Source of the DNA: CAZHAX01 sp964530325
Lineage (GTDB): Bacteria > Chloroflexota > Anaerolineae > B4-G1
NCBI GenBank assembly: GCA_964530325.1
Contig: CAZHAX010000007.1
Coordinates: forward strand, 66,951-130,950
Direction: 5' to 3'
DNA length: 64,000 nt
Below the pieces are notes generated by a model. That model saw nothing but the letters and a program-made list of their open reading frames with translations, had not been told where the DNA came from and made no database searches. Position numbers and translations under genes: made by a program. Below are positions 16,037-22,797 of this stretch, piece after piece (position 1 is the stretch's first letter; every line of letters starts with the position of its first letter).

Positions 16037-17077
16037 ATGAGTAAGCACGAACGCGTGCGCGCGGTGGCGATGCTCTCCGGAGGTCTGGATAGCACGCTTG
16101 CTGCGCGCAGCATTCTCGAGCAGGGCATCGAGCTTACAGCCCTCCACTTCCGCACCGGCTTTTCCTACGTCGAGCGGGATCGGGCGCTGGGTCACGAGTT
16201 CGAGCAAGGGACGCCGGCAGAGCGAGCTGCACGGCAGCTGGGTATTGATCTCGAGGTGATCGACGCCTCGGTGGACTACCTCCCCCTCGTACTCAAACCG
16301 CGCTTTGGGTATGGCTCGGGCTTCAACCCCTGCATCGACTGCCGCATCTTCATACTGCGCCGGGCGAAGTCATGGATGGACGAACACGATCACCAGTTCG
16401 TTATCACCGGCGAGGTGGTGGGCCAGCGGCCAATGAGCCAGATGCGACCCGCGCTCAACACGGTGGAACGGGAGAGCGGCCTCCAGGGCTACCTGCTCCG
16501 TCCCCTTTCCGCCAAGCTTCTAAAACGGACGGTTCCCGAGGAGCGTGGCTGGATTGATAGGCAGCGGCTCTACGGGATCAGCGGACGGGGTCGGAAGGAG
16601 CAGATCAGGCTGGCCCAGGAGTTCGGGATAACCGACTACCAGCAACCATCCGGCGGCTGCTGCTACCTCATCGACAGCAACTTCTGCAGGAGGCTTGCCG
16701 ACTTCCTGGAGCGCGAAGGGGCGGATGCGCTCACGCGCGAGCGGGCAGAACTGCTCTCCATAGGCAGGCACCTGCGGTTGCCTTCAGGGGCGAAGGTGGT
16801 CGTCGGGCGGAATGAGCGGGAGAATGACTACCTGGAGGGGCGTGGCTCAGAGGGGCTGCTGCTGCAGACGGTTGGCCACCCGGGTCCTGCCACGCTTCTG
16901 CCGGGCGCACCTGCGCCGGAAGAAGTCGAGCTGGCCGCCCGGATCACCGCCGGCTACTCGGACGGAAGGGACGAGCCCAGCCTCGAGGTGCGCGTGCTCC
17001 GCGCCGGCAAGGCGGAAGGCGATGTGCTGACCGTCGCGCCCCTGCCCCCCGATTCCGTGCAGTCGCTTATCCTATAG
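16037..17077 (+). CDS. PP-loop ATPase, thiouridylase-like (MnmA/ThiI-related)
   Basis: A 346-residue protein. AMLSGGLDSTLAAR near the N-terminus is the PP-loop that binds ATP in adenylating enzymes. FNPCIDCRIFIL contains a CxxC, and TGEVVGQRPMSQ and QPSGGCCYLID follow, the latter with adjacent cysteines. This layout resembles the tRNA thiolation group related to MnmA and ThiI, in which ATP activates a tRNA base and cysteines or an Fe-S cluster handle sulfur. The target base cannot be read from sequence. It begins at ATG 16037; an in-frame GTG at 16028 is possible. It lies 70 bases after prs on the same strand. Confidence 0.75.
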   Translation: MSKHERVRAVAMLSGGLDSTLAARSILEQGIELTALHFRTGFSYVERDRALGHEFEQGTPAERAARQLGIDLEVIDASVDYLPLVLKPRFGYGSGFNPCIDCRIFILRRAKSWMDEHDHQFVITGEVVGQRPMSQMRPALNTVERESGLQGYLLRPLSAKLLKRTVPEERGWIDRQRLYGISGRGRKEQIRLAQEFGITDYQQPSGGCCYLIDSNFCRRLADFLEREGADALTRERAELLSIGRHLRLPSGAKVVVGRNERENDYLEGRGSEGLLLQTVGHPGPATLLPGAPAPEEVELAARITAGYSDGRDEPSLEVRVLRAGKAEGDVLTVAPLPPDSVQSLIL

Positions 17078-17093
17078 CGCGGCAGGTCTCTCT

Positions 17094-17122
17094 TTGACGA
17101 CCCAGGAGAATCCGGGTATCAT
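17094..17122 (+). promoter_or_regulatory. Promoter of the amidase gene (near-leaderless transcript)
   Basis: TTGACG (17094-17099) and TATCAT (17117-17122), spacer 17. Initiation 6-8 bases after the -10 would fall at about 17129, three bases before the ATG at 17132, so the mRNA is probably leaderless. Confidence 0.65.
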
Positions 17123-17131
17123 AGGCCCAGA

Positions 17132-17923
17132 ATGAGTGGACCGAGCGGGGGCGACAGGAAGAGGCTGTTCGGGCCGGGCAAGCGGGGGAGCGATGTCGTG
17201 GCCATCGCCTCTCGCATTGTTGTCGTCGTCACCTGCATCTCGGCGGCGGTGGCCATGATCCAGGGCGTTGCCGCCACCCCGGCCCCATCTACCGGTACTC
17301 CCGCAGCGACAGAGGAATCGTCGCCGTCGACGCCTGCTGCCACCGGCCCCGCGGATACCCCCTCTCTCACCTCCTCGCCCTCCGCAGCCCGTATCGGCAT
17401 CGTGGCTGGTCACGCTGGTCACGACCCGGGAGCCGTCTGCCCCGACGGGCTGACCGAAGCGGAAGTCAACATGGACATCGCCCAGCGCGTCGCGAACCTG
17501 CTCTGGGCCTATGGCTACGAGGTTGACCTGCTGCAGGAGTTCGACCCCCTGCTGGATGGATACGCAGCCGACGTCCTGGTGTCCATTCACGCGGACAGCT
17601 GCGACGAGTACCCGGATGCCACGCCGGCGGCGAGCGGGTTCAAGGTGGCCAGCGTGACCGAGAGCGCTGTCCCCGAAGCGGAAGAGCGATTAGTGGCCTG
17701 CCTGACGGAGCGGTACGCAGCCCGTACTGGACTCTACTATCACGCAGGCAGCGTCACAGTGCACATGACGCAGTACCATACCTTCTACGAGATCGACGCT
17801 AATACCCCGGCCGCCATCATCGAGACAGGCTTCTTGCACGCCGACCGAGAGATGCTCACGATGCAGGCGCACGTGGTGGCACAGGGCATCGTGGACGGAA
17901 TTGTCTGCTACCTGGAGAGCTAG
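17132..17923 (+). CDS. N-acetylmuramoyl-L-alanine amidase (Amidase_3), membrane-anchored
   Basis: A 263-residue protein. Residues 23-45 are a single hydrophobic anchor, followed by a Ser/Thr/Pro/Ala-rich linker to about 85. The catalytic domain starts RIGIVAGHAGHDPGA with the first zinc histidine, then a glutamate ligand in LTEAEVNMDIAQRV, the second zinc histidine in VSIHADSC and the catalytic glutamate in AAIIETGFLHAD. These enzymes cut the amide between N-acetylmuramic acid and L-alanine in peptidoglycan. It has its own promoter and is followed by a hairpin, so it is probably monocistronic. A role in wall remodelling at the cell surface is inferred. Confidence 0.88.
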   Translation: MSGPSGGDRKRLFGPGKRGSDVVAIASRIVVVVTCISAAVAMIQGVAATPAPSTGTPAATEESSPSTPAATGPADTPSLTSSPSAARIGIVAGHAGHDPGAVCPDGLTEAEVNMDIAQRVANLLWAYGYEVDLLQEFDPLLDGYAADVLVSIHADSCDEYPDATPAASGFKVASVTESAVPEAEERLVACLTERYAARTGLYYHAGSVTVHMTQYHTFYEIDANTPAAIIETGFLHADREMLTMQAHVVAQGIVDGIVCYLES

Positions 17924-17964
17924 GCGGGGGACGAGCCGGTCCGTGCTGGTGAACGGAAGCTGGC

Positions 17965-17993
17965 GGCCGCCGATGATGCGGCCTCTCTCTGTT
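17965..17993 (+). terminator. Hairpin between convergent genes
   Basis: GGCCGC (17965-17970) pairs with GCGGCC (17978-17983) around a 7-base loop, followed by TCTCTCTGTT. The stem is short and the T-run poor, so termination is plausible rather than sure. Confidence 0.4.
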
Positions 17994-17995
17994 GC

Positions 17996-19996
17996 CTACT
18001 GCAGGTCCAGGTCGTAGTGGTACTGGGCCGGCTCGGTCGTAACCGGCGCCACGGCGGATATGGCGATGACCGCTCGATGGGCTTTGCCTTCGAGAGGGAT
18101 GATCCACTCCCCCGTCCGATCGTAGGCCAGCTCCAGCCGCTCCACGGTGATCCCGCTGCCGTAGACGACCAGCTGGAGTATCCACTCTTGAGGCATGATG
18201 TTGGCCGTACGGACGAAGCCGGCCGCTTCCCATCCCCCGTCATCGGCCTCGAAGTCGGAATCGTAGCCAATCTCCGGGATGGCCACGTCGTCCAGCACGA
18301 GCCCCGGCCGGTTGACCGCGTCGTCGGTGATGTACTCGAATCGGAGCACGACTTTGCCGCCCGTGTACGGGGATAGATCGACCTGTTCGAGTACCCACTC
18401 GGGGAAGAAGGAGCCGCCGCTTGCTCCAGTGTAGGCGCAACCGTAGGAGCTGAAGTTGGGGTCGAACGTGGTGCAGGACGGGGTGGGAACGATCTCCCAG
18501 CTCTCGCCATAGTCCGTGCTTATCTCCAGATAGGCGTAGTCCCAGTCCTCTTCGATATCGTACCAGGCCCAGTACTCCAGCGTTGCCTGACTGACGCCGC
18601 TCAGATCGAAGCTCTGGGTTATCGTTGTGTCCGAATCGTCGGCCCGGTTCGAGTACCAGCTGTACTGCCCGCTGTGAGCGGGTGCGTCCGCCAGCCCGAC
18701 GCTGGTGGCGCCCTGGAACTGGAACAGCAGGGGCTGGTCCGCCTCTAGCTCGATGTAGTCAGTCCCGTACTGGTGAACCTCTGCGCTCCTGGACAGCGGC
18801 AGCTGTCGCTCGTCGTGCTCCTCTCCAATCGCGAACTCGGGCGGGTCGCTGTCACGATATCCGTAGGTGCCCTCGTCGACAGACGGATCGTCCAGCAAGT
18901 TGGCGAGCACCCAGTCCGCGAAGACGTCCTCGTGGGTGAGCGCCGGCGCGATATCCGCGAGCACCACGTCCACGCCCTCAAGACCATTCTCCGGGGCTGC
19001 GGAGAGGGCCTGCGTCGCCTCCTCTCCGAAGCGATCGAGGAAATAGAGGGTGAACAGATAGGCCGCGCCATAGCTGGCAATGTTGTCGCCAGCCTCGTAG
19101 TCGAAGTCGTTAAGCTGGGTGTCCGGCGCGTAGGCGAAGGCGGCGGAGTGGCCGTGTGTGTCGAAGCCGTTCAGCGCTGATGCCAGATCGGCAAAACCCT
19201 CGTCCAGCCAGGTAGACTCATTCCGATCCTGGTACCATCGTATCATGTGCTGAAACTCGTGGGCGAGCGTGGCGTTGTAGTCGGTGCTGTTGATGCGCAA
19301 GAGGTCGGTGTTGATGTAGAACATCTCCATTTCGTTCGAGTCCTCACGGATCGCGGAGACGAACTCGTCGGCGGCAGAGTAGATGCCGAGAATGGAGAAG
19401 CCAAGCCCGCCGGCGTGGAGGATGCTCAGATGGGGGTCGTTGTCGACTCCCGGCCTCCACTCGGAACCGAAGAACTCCCGGTTCGTGGGGTAGGTCTGGT
19501 CCTCGAAGGTGTCTGCTGCGCTGGCCAGGGTCTGAGGATCGAAGCGCACGCCGTCCTCAACCCACATGTAGACGTGTTCGGTCTTGTATTCGAGTATCGC
19601 GTAGATGTCGAACTGGCTATTCGTCTCCAGGTTCGAGCAGTGGAAGAGGCGTCGAGTGCCCACCGGGTAGTCCGGCGATCCCTCCGGGTTAGTACTCCGC
19701 GGCATGTCTGGATCCGTTCCCTCCAGCCTCGCGGCCAGCTCGTAGAGGTCGCGGATAGGAATGTCGGTCGACTGGAGCAGCAGCTCGGTCTCTTCGCCGA
19801 TCTCTCCAGGTGGATCCGGGAAGAAATCGCCGGGCGTCCCGGCCGCGGTCGTGGGCGTGGAGCGGCCTGTCTGCCAATCTGTGGGCGTAGGCGGCCACTC
19901 CCAACCCGCGTTGGGGTCCCACGAGGGACAGCAGCAGCAACTGACGGCTGCCAGCAGGACCAGGGCGGCGAGGGGGGCGGCAATTGCCCGGCTCAT
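17996..19996 (-). CDS. Secreted zinc metalloprotease (lipoprotein-like), immune-inhibitor-A type layout
   Basis: A 666-residue secreted protein. The signal segment (APLAALVLLAAVSC) ends in a lipobox-like LAAVSC with four consecutive cysteines, so it may be lipid-anchored. At about residue 246 it has HEFQHMIRWYQ, an HExxH zinc site, followed by STWLDEGFADLAS, the extended EGFAD glutamate motif of M6-like peptidases. Two or more beta-rich regions follow, including SATTEYW-like FDLSGVSQATLEYWAWYDI, which is typical of the carbohydrate-binding or MAM-like domain after immune-inhibitor-A catalytic domains. It is the last gene of a four-gene minus-strand run (spacings 20, 6 and 29 bases). The substrate is unknown. 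Confidence 0.8.
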   Translation of the reverse strand: MSRAIAAPLAALVLLAAVSCCCCPSWDPNAGWEWPPTPTDWQTGRSTPTTAAGTPGDFFPDPPGEIGEETELLLQSTDIPIRDLYELAARLEGTDPDMPRSTNPEGSPDYPVGTRRLFHCSNLETNSQFDIYAILEYKTEHVYMWVEDGVRFDPQTLASAADTFEDQTYPTNREFFGSEWRPGVDNDPHLSILHAGGLGFSILGIYSAADEFVSAIREDSNEMEMFYINTDLLRINSTDYNATLAHEFQHMIRWYQDRNESTWLDEGFADLASALNGFDTHGHSAAFAYAPDTQLNDFDYEAGDNIASYGAAYLFTLYFLDRFGEEATQALSAAPENGLEGVDVVLADIAPALTHEDVFADWVLANLLDDPSVDEGTYGYRDSDPPEFAIGEEHDERQLPLSRSAEVHQYGTDYIELEADQPLLFQFQGATSVGLADAPAHSGQYSWYSNRADDSDTTITQSFDLSGVSQATLEYWAWYDIEEDWDYAYLEISTDYGESWEIVPTPSCTTFDPNFSSYGCAYTGASGGSFFPEWVLEQVDLSPYTGGKVVLRFEYITDDAVNRPGLVLDDVAIPEIGYDSDFEADDGGWEAAGFVRTANIMPQEWILQLVVYGSGITVERLELAYDRTGEWIIPLEGKAHRAVIAISAVAPVTTEPAQYHYDLDLQ

Positions 19997-20024
19997 TTGC
20001 TCTCTGTGTCGTGTTGGTGGATCT

Positions 20025-21332
20025 TCAGGCGCTGGGCGAGACTTGCTCTGCTGCCTGGAGGAGAGCCTGGGCGACGACGAGCGACGCCTCCGCCAGGGGC
20101 GCCGCGGGATCGCTAATGGCTATCGGGAGGCGGCTGGCGAGTGCCCGCGCCTGGGCCGGGTCGTAGGGGAGCGAACCGAGGATCGGGATCTTGAGAGCGC
20201 GCTCGATGGCAACCGTAGCCGCACTGCCGCCTGGCACAGTCTGGTTGAGTACGGCCCGGAACTTGCCTTCCCAGTTCTTCAGGACGCGCAGAGTGCCGAC
20301 GGCTGCCTGTATCGAAGGAGCGTCGCCTTCGACGATTAGCGCAACGACGGAGGCTGCCTGGAGCATGGCTAGCGCTGCCCCGTTCACCACAGGTGGCGCG
20401 TCGATGACGACGACCTCGAATCGCTGCTGCAGGGCGGCGAGCACCGCCGCTGCGGAGGCGCGTGGGAAGCCTCCCGCCGCCACCGGGAAAATGGGAGAGG
20501 CGAGCACGTGCAGGCCGGAGTCGTGCTGGAGCAGATGTGTGCCGATCGCTGCAGCGTCCAAGTTGCCGGCCTTGATCAGACCGGACCAGTTGGGCTGTGG
20601 GCGCAGGCCGAGCTGCAGGGCTACGTGTCCCGAAGAGGGGCACAGGTCGACGAGGCAGGTGGCGATGCCGCGCTTGGCCAGCGTTGCTCCCAGGTTCACA
20701 GCCAGCGTGGTCACGCCAACTCCCCCACGCAAGCTGAGCAGAGCTATTGTTGCCTTTCCGCCCCCGCCTGCCGGGGTCTCGATCAACGAGTCTGGCACGC
20801 GAATCGTCACCGAAGGAGTCTCGGGCGGGGTCTCCGGAATGGGCTCGGGAGTGACCTGTGGCGCGGTCACGGGTGGCTCAGCGGCTGGCTGCGTGCGCAC
20901 TGGAGCGGGCGCAGGCTCGCCAATGATGGGCGGCGGCTGCGGGGCGGGCGCTGCCGCGGCGACACCCGGTGAAATCAGGCTGTTGACCCGGGCGAGCAGC
21001 TCTTCCATCTCCACCGGCTTCACCATGTAGTCGTCAGCGCCCGCGTCGAGCGCCGCGTCACGATCCACCGGCTGTCCCCGCGCTGTGAGCACGATGATGG
21101 GCAAGGTGGCCGTCGCGCTGTCCGCGCGCAGCTGGCGGCAGATCTCGTACCCGGTCACGCGCGGCATCATCACGTCCACTATTGCCAGGTCGGGAGGATC
21201 CGCCAGGGCGGCTGCCAGTCCCTCGGCGCCATCCGCGCTCAGTATCGCCTCGTGGCCTCCCTGCTCCTCGAGGAGCAGGCGGATCATCTCCAGAAGCTCG
21301 GTATTGTCGTCTATGACGAGTATCCGTGCCAT
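20025..21332 (-). CDS. Response regulator receiver fused to a ParA/MinD-like (CpaE-type) domain
   Basis: A 435-residue protein. Residues 1-120 are an intact receiver: acidic pair in ILVIDDN, phospho-acceptor aspartate in LAIVDVMMPR, threonine in IIVLTARG and lysine in DYMVKPVE. A Pro/Ala/Thr-rich linker spans about 125-190. The rest has the MinD/ParA fold (VNLGATLAKRG, VDLCPSSGHVALQLGLRP, VVVIDAPP), but its P-loop reads RGGVGVTT: both lysines of KGGxGKTT are replaced. This matches CpaE/TadZ-like pilus-localisation proteins, which often have degenerate P-loops. No tad genes are seen nearby. The start is ATG at 21332, six bases after the upstream gene. Confidence 0.85.
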   Translation of the reverse strand: MARILVIDDNTELLEMIRLLLEEQGGHEAILSADGAEGLAAALADPPDLAIVDVMMPRVTGYEICRQLRADSATATLPIIVLTARGQPVDRDAALDAGADDYMVKPVEMEELLARVNSLISPGVAAAAPAPQPPPIIGEPAPAPVRTQPAAEPPVTAPQVTPEPIPETPPETPSVTIRVPDSLIETPAGGGGKATIALLSLRGGVGVTTLAVNLGATLAKRGIATCLVDLCPSSGHVALQLGLRPQPNWSGLIKAGNLDAAAIGTHLLQHDSGLHVLASPIFPVAAGGFPRASAAAVLAALQQRFEVVVIDAPPVVNGAALAMLQAASVVALIVEGDAPSIQAAVGTLRVLKNWEGKFRAVLNQTVPGGSAATVAIERALKIPILGSLPYDPAQARALASRLPIAISDPAAPLAEASLVVAQALLQAAEQVSPSA

Positions 21333-21337
21333 AGGGC

Positions 21338-21877
21338 CTACTCCTCTGTCTCCTCGTCCACATCAGTCACGAAGAAGGCCTCGATCTGGCTCTTGTTGAC
21401 CAGGATCGCTCCGCCGCTGAAGGAGATGAGGGGGTTCGACGCGTTCCTCATCTGGCCGTCGAGGACGGAGATGAAATCGTCTGTCCCAGTGGTCAACAGG
21501 GTGCGCATATCGATTGACCCCGAGAGCCTCAGGTTGCCCTCGATCTCGAACGAAGGTACCGCGATGAAGACCCTGCGCAGCACCGTGCCGAAGTAGCTGC
21601 CGTACATATGCTCTCGAGGCATGCCGTCCTCTGCGCGGGCGGTGATGGCGGCAGTGACGTTGCTCTTGCGGAGCACCGAGGTCATGTGGCTGGCGGTGAT
21701 GTCGGCCGGTCGTTCCGTGTTCGAGATGTAGGCGTCTTCGATGTTCAGGAAGTCGGTATTTGAGTCGTTGAGCTGGTCGGCCAGCTTCTTGCTGCGAACG
21801 TTCACCCGCCCGGATATGCGGTGACAGTGGGTGAAGAAGTCGGCCACCAGCCAGACTGCGCTCGCTCGATCCTGCAT
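21338..21877 (-). CDS. Unknown protein with an internal duplication
   Basis: A 179-residue soluble protein without signal peptide. Two segments look like copies of one unit: residues from about 21 (ISGRVNVRSKKLADQLND then DFLNIEDAYI) and from about 113 (IEGNLRLSGSIDMRTLL then DFISVLDGQM). Shared features are I-x-G-x-hydrophobic-x-hydrophobic, a leucine-rich turn, and D-F-hydrophobic-x-hydrophobic. A beta-rich two-repeat fold is inferred; it may relate to DUF6812-type proteins, but I am not sure. It sits between deoC and the RR-ParA gene in one apparent operon and could be a partner of that regulator. Start ATG at 21877 has AGAGGA upstream. Confidence 0.65.
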   Translation of the reverse strand: MQDRASAVWLVADFFTHCHRISGRVNVRSKKLADQLNDSNTDFLNIEDAYISNTERPADITASHMTSVLRKSNVTAAITARAEDGMPREHMYGSYFGTVLRRVFIAVPSFEIEGNLRLSGSIDMRTLLTTGTDDFISVLDGQMRNASNPLISFSGGAILVNKSQIEAFFVTDVDEETEE

Positions 21878-21896
21878 CTCCTAATCCTCTTCTTGA

Positions 21897-22562
21897 TCAG
21901 ACGGGCGCCTGCTCGGCGATGGCGACGCCGGAGCTTGTGCCAATACGGCTTGCGCCCGCTTCGATCATTGCCAGTGCGGCCTCATAGGTTCGAATGCCAC
22001 CTGCAGCCTTGACCCCCATCCGGGGTCCAACCGTCTGACGCATCAACCGGACGTCGTCCACAGTGGCGCACGAGCCGCCGAAGCCGGTCGACGTCTTGAC
22101 ATAGTCGGCCTGAGCGGCCTTCGCCAGAAGGCAGGCTGTGGTCTTCTGCTCTTTGTCGAGAAGCGGTGCCTCGATGATCACTTTGAGCAGAGCCCCGCCG
22201 GCGTGGCAAGCCTCTGCCAAGGCTGCGATCTCCTCCTGGACCGCGTCGTGCTGCCCAGCCTTGAGCGCCCCGAGATGGATCACCATGTCCACCTCAGTCG
22301 CTCCCTCGTCGATCGCCTGCTGTGTCTCCTGCAGCTTGATTGCGGGAGTGGCCGCGCCCAGCGGGAACCCGGCCACTGAGCACACTGCCACGCCGCTTCC
22401 GGAAAGCCGCCTAGCGGCCAACGTGACGTAGACCGGATTGATGCAAACCGCGGCGAACGCGTACTGCCGCGCCTCGTCACAAAGCCGCTCTACTTGTGAA
22501 GGAACGGCGTCGGCCTTGAGCAGCGTGTGGTCTATCAGCGAGGCTACTTCACTCCGCTTCAA
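21897..22562 (-). CDS. deoC: Deoxyribose-phosphate aldolase
   Basis: A 221-residue TIM-barrel aldolase cleaving 2-deoxyribose 5-phosphate to acetaldehyde and glyceraldehyde 3-phosphate. Family marks are IDHTLLKADA, AAVCINPVYV, VAGFPLGAATPAIK, EVDMVIHLGALKAG, the Schiff-base lysine in ADYVKTSTGFG and the second lysine in GVKAAGGIRT. The start is TTG at 22562 (KRSEVASLIDHT follows), with GGAGAG five bases upstream; the open frame back to 22814 crosses the promoter and is not coding. It is the first gene of a four-gene minus-strand run. Confidence 0.93.
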   Translation of the reverse strand: MKRSEVASLIDHTLLKADAVPSQVERLCDEARQYAFAAVCINPVYVTLAARRLSGSGVAVCSVAGFPLGAATPAIKLQETQQAIDEGATEVDMVIHLGALKAGQHDAVQEEIAALAEACHAGGALLKVIIEAPLLDKEQKTTACLLAKAAQADYVKTSTGFGGSCATVDDVRLMRQTVGPRMGVKAAGGIRTYEAALAMIEAGASRIGTSSGVAIAEQAPV

Positions 22563-22613
22563 TGCTGCTCTCCAAGAGCCGCGCTTAGGGGGAACACGCG
22601 GCGCGTTTGTGTC

Positions 22614-22642
22614 ATTATAGTACATGAGCGCCACGGAGGCAA
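22614..22642 (-). promoter_or_regulatory. Promoter of the deoC operon
   Basis: On the minus strand TTGCCT (22642-22637) and TATAAT (22619-22614) with a 17-base spacer. Initiation near 22607 gives a leader of about 45 bases. Confidence 0.75.
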
Positions 22643-22690
22643 ACAACCGGTGCAAGGTTGGAGAGGCGCCCATCAGCCCCTTCGGCCGTG

Positions 22691-22719
22691 TTGACTTTTC
22701 GCCTCCCCGCCGGTAGAAT
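22691..22719 (+). promoter_or_regulatory. Promoter of polA
   Basis: TTGACT (22691-22696) and TAGAAT (22714-22719), spacer 17. The leader to the ATG at 22798 is about 72 bases and GC-rich with inverted CCAGGCG/CGCCTGG segments. It is divergent from the deoC promoter. Confidence 0.75.
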
Positions 22720-22797
22720 GATGCGCCAGGCGCCCCAGGCCGTGTGGCCGGGCACGCCTGGCCCCCTGGTGCCCCTGTATAGTCGTAGAGGAAGGAC

